Positions 8,601 through 17,956 of a DNA stretch of 64,000 nucleotides are shown piece by piece (within the stretch, counting starts at the first letter, position 1; each line of letters starts with the position of its first letter). Position numbers and translations under genes: made by a program. The stretch comes from an uncultured Clostridia bacterium (GTDB lineage: Bacteria > Bacillota > Clostridia > TANB77 > CAG-508), in the NCBI GenBank assembly GCA_948678575.1, contig CAPPGO010000001.1:124001-188000 (forward strand). The letters are read 5' to 3'. The notes beneath the pieces were generated by a model. That model did no database searches. It was not told where the DNA came from and saw only the letters and a list, made by a program, of their open reading frames with translations.

Positions 8601-9032
8601 TTATTTTAACATAAAAAACTTTTTTATGTTGTTAACAATTTTTCTAAAAAAACTTTCTTTATATTCTACAATATCAGTTTGTGTTGATGCTTCTTGCTTT
8701 GAATTGTTCTTAAATAAATTATCATAACTATATTTTTCATTTTCTATTTTATCATTGTTTATATATATTTCTTTTAATTTTGTTTTTTCTTCTTCATCAT
8801 TACACCAATATTGAAGATTTAAAGCAGATATCAAAGCTAATCCCTCTTGTGATATACTATTTTGAGTTATATTTTCATTTTTATCATATATAGGAGTGTA
8901 ACTTTTATCTCGATTTTCTTTTATTGTATCATAAATAGCATCAGGTATTTTATTAATATAATAATTGCCTAATACATTTAAAAAACTATAAACTTCTGAA
9001 TATGCTCTTGGAATTTTTGCAGAGTTTATCAT
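8601..9032 (-). CDS. uncharacterised protein, partner of the kinase-like gene
   Basis: A 143-residue soluble, acidic and Asn/Lys-rich protein that I do not recognise. Visible features: the opening NSAKIPRAYSEVYSFLNVLGNYYINKIPD, a mid-section ALISALNLQYWCNDEEE, and a basic C-terminus (FFRKIVNNIKKFFMLK) that could be an amphipathic helix binding membrane or a partner. It begins 12 bp after the stop of the 608-residue kinase-like gene on the same strand, so the two are almost certainly co-transcribed and may act together. No domain assignment is justified. Confidence 0.5.
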   Translation of the reverse strand: MINSAKIPRAYSEVYSFLNVLGNYYINKIPDAIYDTIKENRDKSYTPIYDKNENITQNSISQEGLALISALNLQYWCNDEEEKTKLKEIYINNDKIENEKYSYDNLFKNNSKQEASTQTDIVEYKESFFRKIVNNIKKFFMLK

Positions 9033-9044
9033 TATTTCTCCTAT

Positions 9045-10871
9045 CTATTTAAAATATTCCTCAGTTTTTTCTTCTTTTTCTTGACCTTTCTGGCTAGCTA
9101 TAACAGATTGGGACATACCTTGAATATCTTTATTACTTATTTGTTCTTTTGAAGCTTCAATTGTCGAAGACAATAGCTTAGGTGTTTCTTGATTTTCTCT
9201 CTCCATGACTTCTTTTAAATATCTTGCTTCAAATCTTTTATGTGCACTTGCAATAGAACCAGAATACTTTTGGTCCTGTTCAAAAATAAAATCTGTGTCT
9301 ATTATAACAAGTTCTCCTGCGGGCAAAACTCTTCTTTCATTACTATTACCTGTAAAACCTATTGCACTATCTTCTGGTTGTATTCTATTTCCATTTATAT
9401 CAAATTCTGGCGTATTAGGTTTCAACAATCTTCCTACATTATCTTTTCTAACATCAGTCCAACGATGACCTCTGTCACGCATTTCTGAATATATTTTATA
9501 TAATTCCTCATCAACCTCTTCATCTGATAAACCTTTATACCAGTCTTTATCTACTAAATTTTGAACTTCAACATATACTTCTTCACCTTTTGTTCCTTCT
9601 AATTTTCTTCTCGTAAGTGGCTGAATAATCCTTTCATCATAAGGAATTTCTGATGTTGATCTGTCCTCTCCAACTTTGAAAATATACTCTCCAATTTTCA
9701 TAGAACGACTATAATGTCCCTTGCCAAAAATCTCCATATCTTTAAGTGATGCATTTTGATCTTGTAATAATTCTGTTGCCATTCGTGATATTGCCCATTG
9801 TAAATCTTCATCAGTTATAGCAGAAAAAGTTTGCTTCATAGCAGTTTCGATATCTATATCTTTTTCTTCTACACCTACATCAGAAAATAAATGAAGTACA
9901 TCCATTATATCTTCTTTTTGGGTATTAGATGAAATTTCTTCATAATTTTTTGCAAGTTCCTCATCAATTAAATGCTTGTCTGTATTCAAAAATTTTAGAG
10001 CTTTTAGGTCTTTTATTGAATATCCTTCTCGTTCATTTTTTTCTTCTTTGGCTTTTAATCTTTCTAATAGTTGTTCAAAATTTTGGGCTATATATTCTTC
10101 AATATTAGACCTTGCACCTTGTATTTTTGTAGGATCTAAATTAGGTGTTGTTTCCAAAATCTCATCAATCTGACCTAATAAATCCATAAAATTATCAGCA
10201 TCAAACATATACTCTTCTTTAACATCAAAGCTATCTGATACCATTCTAGTTGGATTTGCTAATATTAAATTTGCCATTTGCTCTTTACTTACTATTTTAT
10301 CGTTTAATATATTTCTCATAAGAAAATTATACATATGTGAAGAATCACTATAAAAAAGAGTTGGTAATTCATCTTGTATAATCTGCTTTCCCTCAGTTGT
10401 AGTATTTAAAATATGAAATAACTTACTTCTTGAAATTGCACTACTTTTTTCTGTTAAAACTTTCCAATTCGAATGTATTATATCTTTGCCAGATAATACT
10501 TCTCCATCATTTTCTTTTGATGGTATTTGTGTTGAACCTAAATCTTCTAAGGTATATTCATAAACCTCATTTGTATTTTCCAAAGATTGTTCAAAATTTT
10601 CCAAGAATATTTGCATAAATTCTTGATTTTCTTTACCTATTTTTATGTTTTCATTTATGTCAAGAGCACCAATATTTTCGACTACGATATTGGTATGTCC
10701 ATTATTCATCATGTTAACAGCAAATTGTGCTTTTAGTTCAGTATCTAAAAGATTTTGCATAATCATTGAATAATCTTGTACTGAATCTAAAATATCACTT
10801 GCTAATATATCTTCTACACTATTACATATTACTATCGCGTTCAATTTGTTTGAAAAATCCTCGAATGACAT
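9045..10871 (-). CDS. uncharacterised protein with a kinase-like domain
   Basis: A 608-residue protein. The first ~370 residues are helical and unfamiliar. Residues ~380-530 have the marks of a protein-kinase-like fold: a glycine-rich stretch GKGHYSRSMKIG (383-394), a likely beta-3 lysine K399 in EYIFKVGED, a catalytic-loop pattern D473-x4-N478 in WTDVRKDNVG, and a metal-binding strand LVIIDTDF with D525/D527 in the DFG position. The C-terminus (~550-608) is charged and probably disordered. Target and pathway are unknown. It is co-oriented with the 143-residue gene 12 bp downstream and with desulfoferrodoxin. The kinase fold is inferred from motif order, not from a known family. Confidence 0.55.
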   Translation of the reverse strand: MSFEDFSNKLNAIVICNSVEDILASDILDSVQDYSMIMQNLLDTELKAQFAVNMMNNGHTNIVVENIGALDINENIKIGKENQEFMQIFLENFEQSLENTNEVYEYTLEDLGSTQIPSKENDGEVLSGKDIIHSNWKVLTEKSSAISRSKLFHILNTTTEGKQIIQDELPTLFYSDSSHMYNFLMRNILNDKIVSKEQMANLILANPTRMVSDSFDVKEEYMFDADNFMDLLGQIDEILETTPNLDPTKIQGARSNIEEYIAQNFEQLLERLKAKEEKNEREGYSIKDLKALKFLNTDKHLIDEELAKNYEEISSNTQKEDIMDVLHLFSDVGVEEKDIDIETAMKQTFSAITDEDLQWAISRMATELLQDQNASLKDMEIFGKGHYSRSMKIGEYIFKVGEDRSTSEIPYDERIIQPLTRRKLEGTKGEEVYVEVQNLVDKDWYKGLSDEEVDEELYKIYSEMRDRGHRWTDVRKDNVGRLLKPNTPEFDINGNRIQPEDSAIGFTGNSNERRVLPAGELVIIDTDFIFEQDQKYSGSIASAHKRFEARYLKEVMERENQETPKLLSSTIEASKEQISNKDIQGMSQSVIASQKGQEKEEKTEEYFK

Positions 10872-10964
10872 ATTTACTCACTTTCTTAACTTTTATATTC
10901 TGATAATTATACATATTGAATTATATCATTTAAACTTTCAATATATTTAATTGTTACATAAATG

Positions 10965-12173
10965 TTAAAAATATTTTATAACAAATCTTGTACCTTCTCC
11001 AACTTTTGATTCTACTGATATATTACCATTATTCTTCTCTATTATTGTCTTACTAAGCGCTAAACCAATGCCAATACTGTTTTTTGAAGAATTTTTACCT
11101 TTATAAAATCTTTCAAAAATATGAGGAATTTCTTCTTTTTCAATTCCTTTACCATTATCTTTAATATCAATTTGTGTATATAATTTATATTTTTGGGCTC
11201 TAACTAAAATTGTTCCTCCACTGTTGGAATATTCCACAGAATTTTTTAATATATTTGAAATAGCTTCAACTTGCCATTTTTCATCACAAAGCAAGGTATC
11301 GCTTTCATTAACTTCTATATTTATTTCTACCTTTTGTAAATCGCAAAGTGGCATAACATTCTTAATTGCTGAATCTATTATTTTTGACAGCTTTACTTCT
11401 TTTTCTATAAATTCCACTGCATTTGCATCAAATTTAGAAAGTTTTAGTAATGCTTGAACTAAAAAATTAATATTGACTATTTCTCTCCTAATATCAGATA
11501 TAAATTCATGTCTAGTATTAACATCCATATCTGAATTTCCAATTATATTATCCAATAAAATTGTTATTGATGTTAGTGGCGTTTTTAATTGGTGTGAGAT
11601 ATCTGAAATTGAATTTTTTAAACTTATCTTATCACTTAACGAATTTTCTGCTTGTTCTTTAAGTAATATAGTTGTTTTATAAATTTCGTTTTGCAAAATT
11701 GAAAGTTCATCTTCTGAATTACTATCAATATCTAATTTGTAATTTTTTCTATTTATTTCTTCAATATATTCTGTTATCTTTCTAAGTTTTCTGTCTTTGT
11801 TTGAATTATATATAATAAAAATCAACATTAAGCATAAGCAAACTATTACAATATATATTATATTTATTTTTTGAAAATTTCTAAATTCCTTTTCATTTTC
11901 TAACAATACATTATCTTTTTGTAAATTTATTCCATATTCCTTTAAAACATTGCTTGAATTGTTTTTACTATTTAATATTTCCATTAATTCATTTTTATCT
12001 ATTTGTGGGTATTTTTCTAACACTTTTATACATATACCATTTATTTTCATATTAAAATTTTGAGTGTATTTCATATACTCAAAATAATTCAATAACCCAA
12101 AACAAATTGATGATAATGCTATGACTATAAAACTTATTATTAAAGCTTTTTTAAATTCAATTTTCTTCTTCAT
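10965..12173 (-). CDS. sensor histidine kinase
   Basis: A 402-residue membrane sensor. Two membrane helices (~10-28 and ~103-122) enclose an extracellular loop of about 75 residues. A HAMP-like linker follows, then the dimerisation/phospho-acceptor box SDISHQLKTPLTS with H194, and a GHKL ATPase domain with N (NILKNSVEYS), DNGKGI, FERFYKG and GIGLALSKTI motifs. It phosphorylates the response regulator encoded just upstream; their reading frames overlap by 17 bases. It closes a run of ABC ATPase, permease, regulator and kinase, so it probably senses the compound handled by that transporter. Confidence 0.93.
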   Translation of the reverse strand: MKKKIEFKKALIISFIVIALSSICFGLLNYFEYMKYTQNFNMKINGICIKVLEKYPQIDKNELMEILNSKNNSSNVLKEYGINLQKDNVLLENEKEFRNFQKINIIYIVIVCLCLMLIFIIYNSNKDRKLRKITEYIEEINRKNYKLDIDSNSEDELSILQNEIYKTTILLKEQAENSLSDKISLKNSISDISHQLKTPLTSITILLDNIIGNSDMDVNTRHEFISDIRREIVNINFLVQALLKLSKFDANAVEFIEKEVKLSKIIDSAIKNVMPLCDLQKVEINIEVNESDTLLCDEKWQVEAISNILKNSVEYSNSGGTILVRAQKYKLYTQIDIKDNGKGIEKEEIPHIFERFYKGKNSSKNSIGIGLALSKTIIEKNNGNISVESKVGEGTRFVIKYF

Positions 12174-12816
12174 CTATTCTATAACCTATTCCCTTTACTG
12201 TTGTAATAATATCTGTTTTAAGCTTTTCTCTAATTCTTTTTAAATAAACTGTCACTGTATTATCATTTACATCGTTTCCAGTCCAATCCCAAATTTTTTC
12301 TATAATATCATTTCTAGTTACAACCTTATTTATATTCACAAATAATAAATGTAAAATTTTTATTTCTAAACTTGTAAGTTCAACATTTTTATTGTCTTTA
12401 TATACCTTCATTTTGTCAATATCAAATTTTATGTCTTTTACTGTAACCACTAAATTTTTCTTTTCTCTTAGAATAATTTTATTTATTCTTGCAAGCAATT
12501 CCTTGACAAAAAATGGTTTTGTTATATAGTCTTCTGCGCCTAATTCTAAGCCTTTTACAACATTATTCTCATCATCTTTTGCTGTTAAGAAAATAGTTGG
12601 TATGTTTAGTTTAGAAATTGTACTCTCATATAATTCTAAACCATTTCCATCTGGTAGTGTAATGTCAAGTATTATTAAATCTGGTTTTGAAGAATTTAAA
12701 AATTCTTCAACAGCTTTTACTGTTGTTTTACAAGTCACTTCATATCCATTTTGCTCAAATGTATATATGAGACCCTTGCCTATAATTTCATCATCTTCTA
12801 CTAATAAAATTTTCAT
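12157..12816 (-). CDS. OmpR-family response regulator
   Basis: A 219-residue regulator. The receiver domain has the acidic pair in LLVEDDE, the phospho-acceptor D51 (LIILDITLPDGNG), T78 and K100 (ITKPF). The C-terminal winged helix (~125-219) shows TSLEIKILHLLFVN and DNTVTVYLKRIREKL, typical of OmpR/PhoB DNA-binding domains. It overlaps the kinase gene and follows the ABC permease by 57 bp. The 6-bp direct repeat with an 11-bp period upstream of the ABC operon is the right kind of site for this family, so it probably activates its own operon. Confidence 0.94.
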   Translation of the reverse strand: MKILLVEDDEIIGKGLIYTFEQNGYEVTCKTTVKAVEEFLNSSKPDLIILDITLPDGNGLELYESTISKLNIPTIFLTAKDDENNVVKGLELGAEDYITKPFFVKELLARINKIILREKKNLVVTVKDIKFDIDKMKVYKDNKNVELTSLEIKILHLLFVNINKVVTRNDIIEKIWDWTGNDVNDNTVTVYLKRIREKLKTDIITTVKGIGYRIDEEEN

Positions 12817-12873
12817 AACATTACCTCCGTCTGTATTATATAATAATAGAGAGGAGCTGTAAACTCCTCTACT

Positions 12874-15402
12874 CTATATGTTTTCATTTCTAATTGTTTC
12901 AATTGTATTTTGTTTATTAATTTTTGCTATTGAATATCTCATTATAATAAATACAAATAGGAAAACAAATAACGCAGAAATAAATATAGGTTTTACTGGT
13001 ATATAAATTCCTTTTTCGATTTTTACTTCAAAAGCTTTATATATGGCAAAAGTTCCAAACAGTCCTAAAATTGTACCATATATCCATGATTTAGTTCCAT
13101 AAAATAATGTTTCTAAATTAATCATATTATTGAATTCTTTTTTAGTCATGCCAACACTTTTTAGCATTGCAAATTCTTTTTGTCTAAGTTCCATATTTGA
13201 AGTAATTGTATTAAATATATTTGTTATTCCAATTAATGTAATTACTGCTATAAATCCATATAAGAATATACTCACTACTATCATCATAGCTTTTTGTTCT
13301 CTTACCTCTTCTTCTAGATTTCTAACAAAAATATTACTATCAATATTTTTTATGTCTTTTTCTGTCATGTCAGCATCATTTGATTCAAATGCAATACATC
13401 TTATTTTAAAATCAATATTTTGAAAATATTTAGTATTTAATATCATCATTCCATTGGACATATAATAACTTTCAAAAGTATATGGTTTTATATTTGTAAC
13501 TTTTCCAACTTTTATTTTAGTTTCATTACCTTTGTAAAAGCCATTTATTATATCATTTTCATTGAAATTATACCTTCTAAGCTCTATTAATTTATTAGTA
13601 TTATTATCCAAATACTGGAATTCATCACAAATTATTCCTGTATCTTTAATTTCTTCATAATTTGCACCTATTTTTTTAGCATAAGATTTAAAAGTTTCAT
13701 CATCTAACCCTATAATATCCATAAAATAGTATTCTTTTTCATCTGCAACATAATCATTTTTTTCGCTGTCAAAATAGCTTTCAGCACTTTTCATCCAACC
13801 ATCTTGTGTATTTACTTTGCTATCATCATCAATATTGAAGGTTCTTTGACAGTAATATATTTTGAATTTATTTTCTATATTTTCTAATTTTTCTATTTTA
13901 TCAAATACAAGTTCTTCGTTTTCTGTTTCATCAAGATGTTGTACTGTAATATTGTAGTCATAAGCTTTATAATAATCTCCTGATAAATCAAATGCATTTA
14001 CTATAAAAGCATTTAGAGTAATAAATATAAATATACTAATTGAAATTGAAGTTACTGTTGTTCTATATTTTCTTTTACTTCTTTTCAAATTTTTGTATGC
14101 TAAAACTCCACCAGTTTTGAAAAATTTTGATACAAATTTTGGAGTTTTTAATTTCTTACTTGTTAATTTTGTTTCATTTAAACCTCTCAAATTTTCTATT
14201 GGACTAACTTTCGAAGCTCTTCTAGCAGAAGAAATTGCAGATAAATAAATTGTAATTACTCCAAGAATTATCGCAAGCATAACAGGTGCTAGTGAAACTT
14301 TAAATACTAATCCATCTACAAAAGCAAGTAATTGATCACCAATTAATGAATTAACAATTTGCAATAATACAAAAACTGCAAATATTCCAGATACTATTCC
14401 CAAAGGAATTCCTATAACACCTAGTATCATACATTCAAAAATAACATTATGTTTAATTTGTTTTTTAGTTGCTCCAACAGATGCTAACATACCATACATT
14501 TTTATTTTTTCAGTAGTAGCAATTGCAAAAGAATTTCTTATACAAAATACACTTGTGAAAAGTATGACAAACAATACAACTCCAACAACAGCATACAACA
14601 TACTTACTGTTGAATCAGAAAAAGCAAAATCTTCCCAACGAAGTAATTCTCTGTTTTCTTCAAAAATCTGATATTTTAATTTTTCTGGATACTCTTTTAC
14701 TTCTTGATAATCTCTTGCCCCAAGAATTTCAGTAAAAGATGTTTTGAACTCTTTTGGATTTTTTAAAACAATATATGCATTATTTTTCTCTGTTTTCATT
14801 CCAGATGTAATCACTGTGTATGGTGCATCATATGTTTCAAAAGCATTGTTAGGTCTTTTAATAATTCCTACAATTTTAAAAGTCATTTGCTTAGAAGAAT
14901 CTAGTGTGTTTTCTTCAAAATCAATTTTTCCAATATCAAAGCTCACTGTATCGCCAATTTTTAAATCAACATTGGCATTTTTTATAATGTTTTCATTAAT
15001 TACTATCTCATTTTCATTTTTTGGAAAATTACCAGATATCAATTGTAAATTTAGTTTATCAAAATTCTCCTTGTTCATTGAAAATATTCTATAAAAGACA
15101 ATATCTTTGTTGTCAATATTATTTATTATTCCATCTCCAACTTTGCCTATTTCAAACACTTCTTCTACATCACGATTATTATTTATGCTCGTTATATCAT
15201 TTTGATTGACATCCTCTATTTTTAAGTGATAATACCCATACTCATTTATAGCATTTTCAACTAATGTCGCTTGTACACTAGTTGATAAAGTAGCAACAGC
15301 ACATATTAATGCTACTGAAAGAACAATACCTATAATAGTACTAATTGTTCGTTTTTTATTCAATTTTAAATTTTTAATAGATAATTTACTAAGAACATTC
15401 AT
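12874..15402 (-). CDS. ABC transporter permease, FtsX/MacB type
   Basis: An 842-residue permease with the SalY/MacB-like layout. It has an N-terminal membrane helix (~18-40) and a large extracytoplasmic region (~45-255). Three helices follow (about 262-290, 315-345, 365-395), then a second N-terminal-like helix (~455-480), a second outer region (~485-715) and three C-terminal helices. Two FtsX domains are therefore present. The partner ATPase gene ends 2 bp upstream. Such transporters usually move antimicrobial peptides, lipids or lipoproteins, often for resistance together with a linked two-component system, as here. The substrate cannot be read from sequence. Confidence 0.9.
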   Translation of the reverse strand: MNVLSKLSIKNLKLNKKRTISTIIGIVLSVALICAVATLSTSVQATLVENAINEYGYYHLKIEDVNQNDITSINNNRDVEEVFEIGKVGDGIINNIDNKDIVFYRIFSMNKENFDKLNLQLISGNFPKNENEIVINENIIKNANVDLKIGDTVSFDIGKIDFEENTLDSSKQMTFKIVGIIKRPNNAFETYDAPYTVITSGMKTEKNNAYIVLKNPKEFKTSFTEILGARDYQEVKEYPEKLKYQIFEENRELLRWEDFAFSDSTVSMLYAVVGVVLFVILFTSVFCIRNSFAIATTEKIKMYGMLASVGATKKQIKHNVIFECMILGVIGIPLGIVSGIFAVFVLLQIVNSLIGDQLLAFVDGLVFKVSLAPVMLAIILGVITIYLSAISSARRASKVSPIENLRGLNETKLTSKKLKTPKFVSKFFKTGGVLAYKNLKRSKRKYRTTVTSISISIFIFITLNAFIVNAFDLSGDYYKAYDYNITVQHLDETENEELVFDKIEKLENIENKFKIYYCQRTFNIDDDSKVNTQDGWMKSAESYFDSEKNDYVADEKEYYFMDIIGLDDETFKSYAKKIGANYEEIKDTGIICDEFQYLDNNTNKLIELRRYNFNENDIINGFYKGNETKIKVGKVTNIKPYTFESYYMSNGMMILNTKYFQNIDFKIRCIAFESNDADMTEKDIKNIDSNIFVRNLEEEVREQKAMMIVVSIFLYGFIAVITLIGITNIFNTITSNMELRQKEFAMLKSVGMTKKEFNNMINLETLFYGTKSWIYGTILGLFGTFAIYKAFEVKIEKGIYIPVKPIFISALFVFLFVFIIMRYSIAKINKQNTIETIRNENI

Positions 15403-15404
15403 CT

Positions 15405-16076
15405 TTAAACCTCCTTAGCTATTTTTCCATCTTCAATTTTAATAATTCGGTCCGCGTTTTGCGCTATTTCTAAATTGTGAGTTATCATTATAATTGTTTG
15501 TTTGTAATCTCTATTAGATTTTTTTAATAGTTCTACAATTTCATCACTAGATTTTGAATCCAAATTTCCAGTTGGTTCATCGGCCAAAATAATAGCTGGA
15601 TTTGTAATTAACGCTCTACCTATTGAAGTTCTTTGTTGTTGCCCACCTGATAATTCATTTGGTAAGTGATTTTTTCTACCTTCTAAGCCTAATAATTTAA
15701 TAAGTTCATTCAAATTCTTTTTATTTACTTTTCTGCCATCTAAATCAAATGGAAGAGTAATATTTTCTTCTACACTTAATATTGGAATTAGATTATAAAA
15801 TTGATAAATCAAACCTACTTGTCTTCTTCTAAAAATTGCAAGTTCATCATCATTAAAATTATATATGTTTTTACCATCTATAAAAACATTGCCACTAGTA
15901 GGTCTGTCAACTCCACCAATTAAATGAAGCAAAGTTGACTTTCCACTACCACTTGCACCTACAATTGCTACAAATTCTCCCTTTTCTACTGTGAAAGACA
16001 CATTATCTAGTGCTACAACTGATGTCTGCCCTTTTCCATAAACTTTACTTAAATTTTCTACTCTTAAAATTTCCAT
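15405..16076 (-). CDS. ABC transporter ATP-binding protein, MacB/LolD type
   Basis: About 223 residues with a complete ABC cassette: Walker A GASGSGKST, Q-loop at YQFYNLIP, signature LSGGQQQR, Walker B IILADEPTGNLDS and the switch histidine in ITHN. It powers the adjacent FtsX-type permease. I set the start at the ATG at 16076: the AAGGAG site lies 8 bases before it, whereas the in-frame GTG at 16085 overlaps that site. First gene of the ABC/two-component operon, behind an activator-type promoter. Confidence 0.94.
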   Translation of the reverse strand: MEILRVENLSKVYGKGQTSVVALDNVSFTVEKGEFVAIVGASGSGKSTLLHLIGGVDRPTSGNVFIDGKNIYNFNDDELAIFRRRQVGLIYQFYNLIPILSVEENITLPFDLDGRKVNKKNLNELIKLLGLEGRKNHLPNELSGGQQQRTSIGRALITNPAIILADEPTGNLDSKSSDEIVELLKKSNRDYKQTIIMITHNLEIAQNADRIIKIEDGKIAKEV

Positions 16077-16108
16077 AAAATTCACTCCTTAATTTTATTT
16101 ACAAATTC

Positions 16109-16142
16109 ATTATAAACTATCCAATGTGACAAGAAAGTGACA
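16109..16142 (-). promoter_or_regulatory. activator-type promoter with OmpR-family direct repeat
   Basis: GTGACA occurs at 16126-16131 and again at 16137-16142, an 11-bp period. On the minus strand these read TGTCAC twice and cover the -35 position of a promoter whose -10 is TATAAT (16109-16114) and which lacks a good -35. That is the usual form of a promoter switched on by an OmpR/PhoB-type regulator, presumably the one encoded in the operon. Confidence 0.6.
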
Positions 16143-16347
16143 TAAAGGAAATCTTAATAATTAGTTAGTTTGAAATACGATAAAATGCCAACTTTTTAAT
16201 TTATAATGTGACTTGAATGTTAGTATATTACTAGTTTTTAGAGTGATATATTCCAATAATAAATTAACTTTTGGCTCTTATGATTTCAATGCATTATTGG
16301 TATAGCATTTATATAAGAAGCATTCCAGAAAATTTCTTAAATTATAT

Positions 16348-16444
16348 AAAAAGCTAGTCTGTGCTTATTGAAGCATACTCAAAAAATTAGATTTTTATCT
16401 AACTTTTAAGATAAACTTCATATTCAGCTGACTAGCCTTTTTGT
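16348..16444 (-). terminator. large structured element, terminator or small RNA
   Basis: A closing stem GCTAGTC/GACTAGC (16353-16359 with 16430-16436) with A-run and T-run flanks encloses about 70 bases. These hold smaller hairpins, TGCTT-ATTG-AAGCA (about 16362-16375) and TTAGAT-TTTT-ATCTAA (about 16387-16402). On the minus strand it ends in GACTAGCTTTTT just after the YjbR-type gene. It is larger than a usual terminator, so a structured RNA is possible. Confidence 0.5.
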
Positions 16445-16463
16445 ATATGATTGACAGATTTTA

Positions 16464-16796
16464 TTATTTTTTTGTTAATTCATAACTTTGATCTATTAAT
16501 TCATAAAGTAATTTTTTATCTACATTTTTATTTATGATAACTGTATTCCAATGTTCTTTATTCATGTGATATCCAGGAATTATATAATCATAAGAATTTC
16601 TAAGTAATTCAGAATAATTTGGTTCTGTTTTAACATTTAAATATTCTTCATCCTTTACCTTCATAATTAGACCAAACCACTTTTTATTATTGCTATGTCT
16701 AAAAACTGCTGCATCTGGCGTGCTATCCCATAAATATTCTGGACTTGTACCATAATTTTCTTTTATGTAATTAAATATTTCTTCTCTTTTTATCAT
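16464..16796 (-). CDS. MmcQ/YjbR family protein
   Basis: A 110-residue protein of the usual length for the family, which has a CyaY-like alpha/beta fold. Recognisable features are the opening REEIFNYIKENYGTSPEYLW, FRHSNNKKWFGLIM in the middle strand, and the C-terminal GYHMNKEHWNTVII. The family is often annotated as DNA-binding, but its cellular role is not established. It is a stand-alone gene with a weak ribosome site and a large structured element just downstream. Confidence 0.85.
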   Translation of the reverse strand: MIKREEIFNYIKENYGTSPEYLWDSTPDAAVFRHSNNKKWFGLIMKVKDEEYLNVKTEPNYSELLRNSYDYIIPGYHMNKEHWNTVIINKNVDKKLLYELIDQSYELTKK

Positions 16797-16933
16797 TTTT
16801 TACTCCAATTTTTATATCGTTTTCCACAATTGTTGCAGTTTTTGTGGATTATTATTGATATTTTAATTATTATAAATTTTATATTATATGTTTCAATAAT
16901 TTTTTTAATATATTTGACATTATTTGACATTTT

Positions 16934-17227
16934 TTAATTCATTTTATATCTTTTTAAATCTACTTTATAATCTATGACCTCAATTCCATCTGCTACTAAT
17001 CTTTGCTTTTGAATTTCTATACCTCCATCACCAAAATTCTTTGATAATTCACCCTTACTATTGACAACTTTGTAACATGGATATTCTATTGGATCTGGAT
17101 TATTGTGCAGAATATTCCCAACAACTCTACACAGATTTTTATTGCCTAAATATTCTGCAATCTGCGCATAAGTAGCCACTTTACCTTTTGGAATTGTCTT
17201 TAAAAAATTATATACTTTTTGTTTCAT
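16934..17227 (-). CDS. MGMT-family methyltransferase-like protein
   Basis: A 97-residue protein equal to the C-terminal DNA-binding domain of O6-alkylguanine-DNA alkyltransferase. The helix-turn-helix part is GKVATYAQIAEYLGNKNLCRVVGNIL, and the reactive site is YPCYKVV with C51 kept, where the classic motif is PCHRV. The His-to-Tyr and Arg-to-Lys changes are seen in short single-domain members. Alkyltransferase-like proteins have Trp in place of this Cys, so this one may still accept alkyl groups, or may only bind damaged DNA. Last chromosomal gene before the left end of the integrated element. Confidence 0.85.
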   Translation of the reverse strand: MKQKVYNFLKTIPKGKVATYAQIAEYLGNKNLCRVVGNILHNNPDPIEYPCYKVVNSKGELSKNFGDGGIEIQKQRLVADGIEVIDYKVDLKRYKMN

Positions 17228-17420
17228 ATGAGCTCCTTTTGATATATTATAACATGCATTTTATAAAAAATAAATCTAACTTTTCTTATTTTTGATTTTA
17301 TATCATTTTATTTTTATTCTTTTGGAATAATTATTATAAGTTTATAAGATATATAAATATTTAATTGGATTTTATCACATATATATTAGGATTACAAAAT
17401 ATTAAGATATTTTTTGTGTG

Positions 17421-17435
17421 CCTTCGGGTTATGAG
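17421..17435. repeat. left attachment site core
   Basis: CCTTCGGGTTATGAG, identical to 37112-37126. It matches the anticodon loop and 3' anticodon stem of initiator tRNA-fMet on the minus strand, but here no other tRNA sequence flanks it. Confidence 0.75.
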
Positions 17436-17554
17436 CGACGGTTGAACGGTTTTTGTGAATTTGTGAAAATCAGAGTTTTTGTTGGTATTTCAGTATTTAC
17501 AAGAGTTTTGATTTGCGGAACATTTGTGTCTTTTTAGGGCATTTTGGGAGAGGA

Positions 17555-17575
17555 TTTTACCCAATTTTTTCCCAA
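17555..17575. repeat. left integrase arm-type tandem repeat
   Basis: TTTTACCCAA followed directly by TTTTTTCCCAA. A near copy (TTTTACCCAA-TTTTTACCCAA) lies at 36967-36987 inside the other end. Paired repeats in both arms fit binding sites for the integrase N-terminal domain. Confidence 0.55.
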
Positions 17576-17662
17576 CTTGTGTAGCACGTTTGTTCTTATA
17601 GCTTTGGCTCTTGCAAATACATTTTTGGAAATGAAAATTTTTAATTTTGGAGGTAGATTTTT

Positions 17663-17956
17663 ATGAGTAATTTAAGAGAGGTTAATGATGATATTTTGAA
17701 AGATTGGTTAGATTTTATGGAGGATACTATTGCTAGTCTTACTTGTGCAGAAGATAAAAAGCATTTTATTTGTTTTGAGGAGATTTCAGAGAAGATTTTG
17801 AGGAATGTTCCTAAGCAGAATAAAAAGTATGTTGAGAGACAACTGAAACAGCTTGATGATAATTTCTTTGATTATATTTGCTATTGGAATGAGAAGTATT
17901 ATAGGAATGGGGTTGTAGATGGGGTGCAGTTGATTAGTGGATGCTTTGAAAAATAA
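17663..17956 (+). CDS. small element-borne hypothetical protein
   Basis: A 97-residue soluble protein behind a good GGAGG site. It opens MSNLREVNDDILKDWLDFMED and ends YYRNGVVDGVQLISGCFEK. The pattern tyrosine-x2-G-x3-DG-hydrophobic near the C-terminus is common in small helical proteins carried by Firmicute integrated elements, but I know no function. Its codons use more G than the genes around it. It is the only rightward gene at the left end of the element and is followed by a strong shared terminator. Confidence 0.6.
   Translation: MSNLREVNDDILKDWLDFMEDTIASLTCAEDKKHFICFEEISEKILRNVPKQNKKYVERQLKQLDDNFFDYICYWNEKYYRNGVVDGVQLISGCFEK

Larger units (their letters stand above)
16086..16463. other. 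378-bp intergenic region
   Basis: The left end carries the ABC operon promoter. The middle (16,150-16,340) shows no credible frame. The right end (16,348-16,444) is a closed, structured element described separately. Confidence 0.5.
17228..17662. other. 435-bp region holding the left element boundary
   Basis: The first ~190 bp are AT-rich leader of the MGMT-type gene. From 17,421 the composition changes to more G-rich DNA. The region includes the 15-bp boundary repeat (17421-17435), a tandem arm-type repeat (17555-17575) and the ribosome site of the first element gene. No other frame is convincing. Confidence 0.55.
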
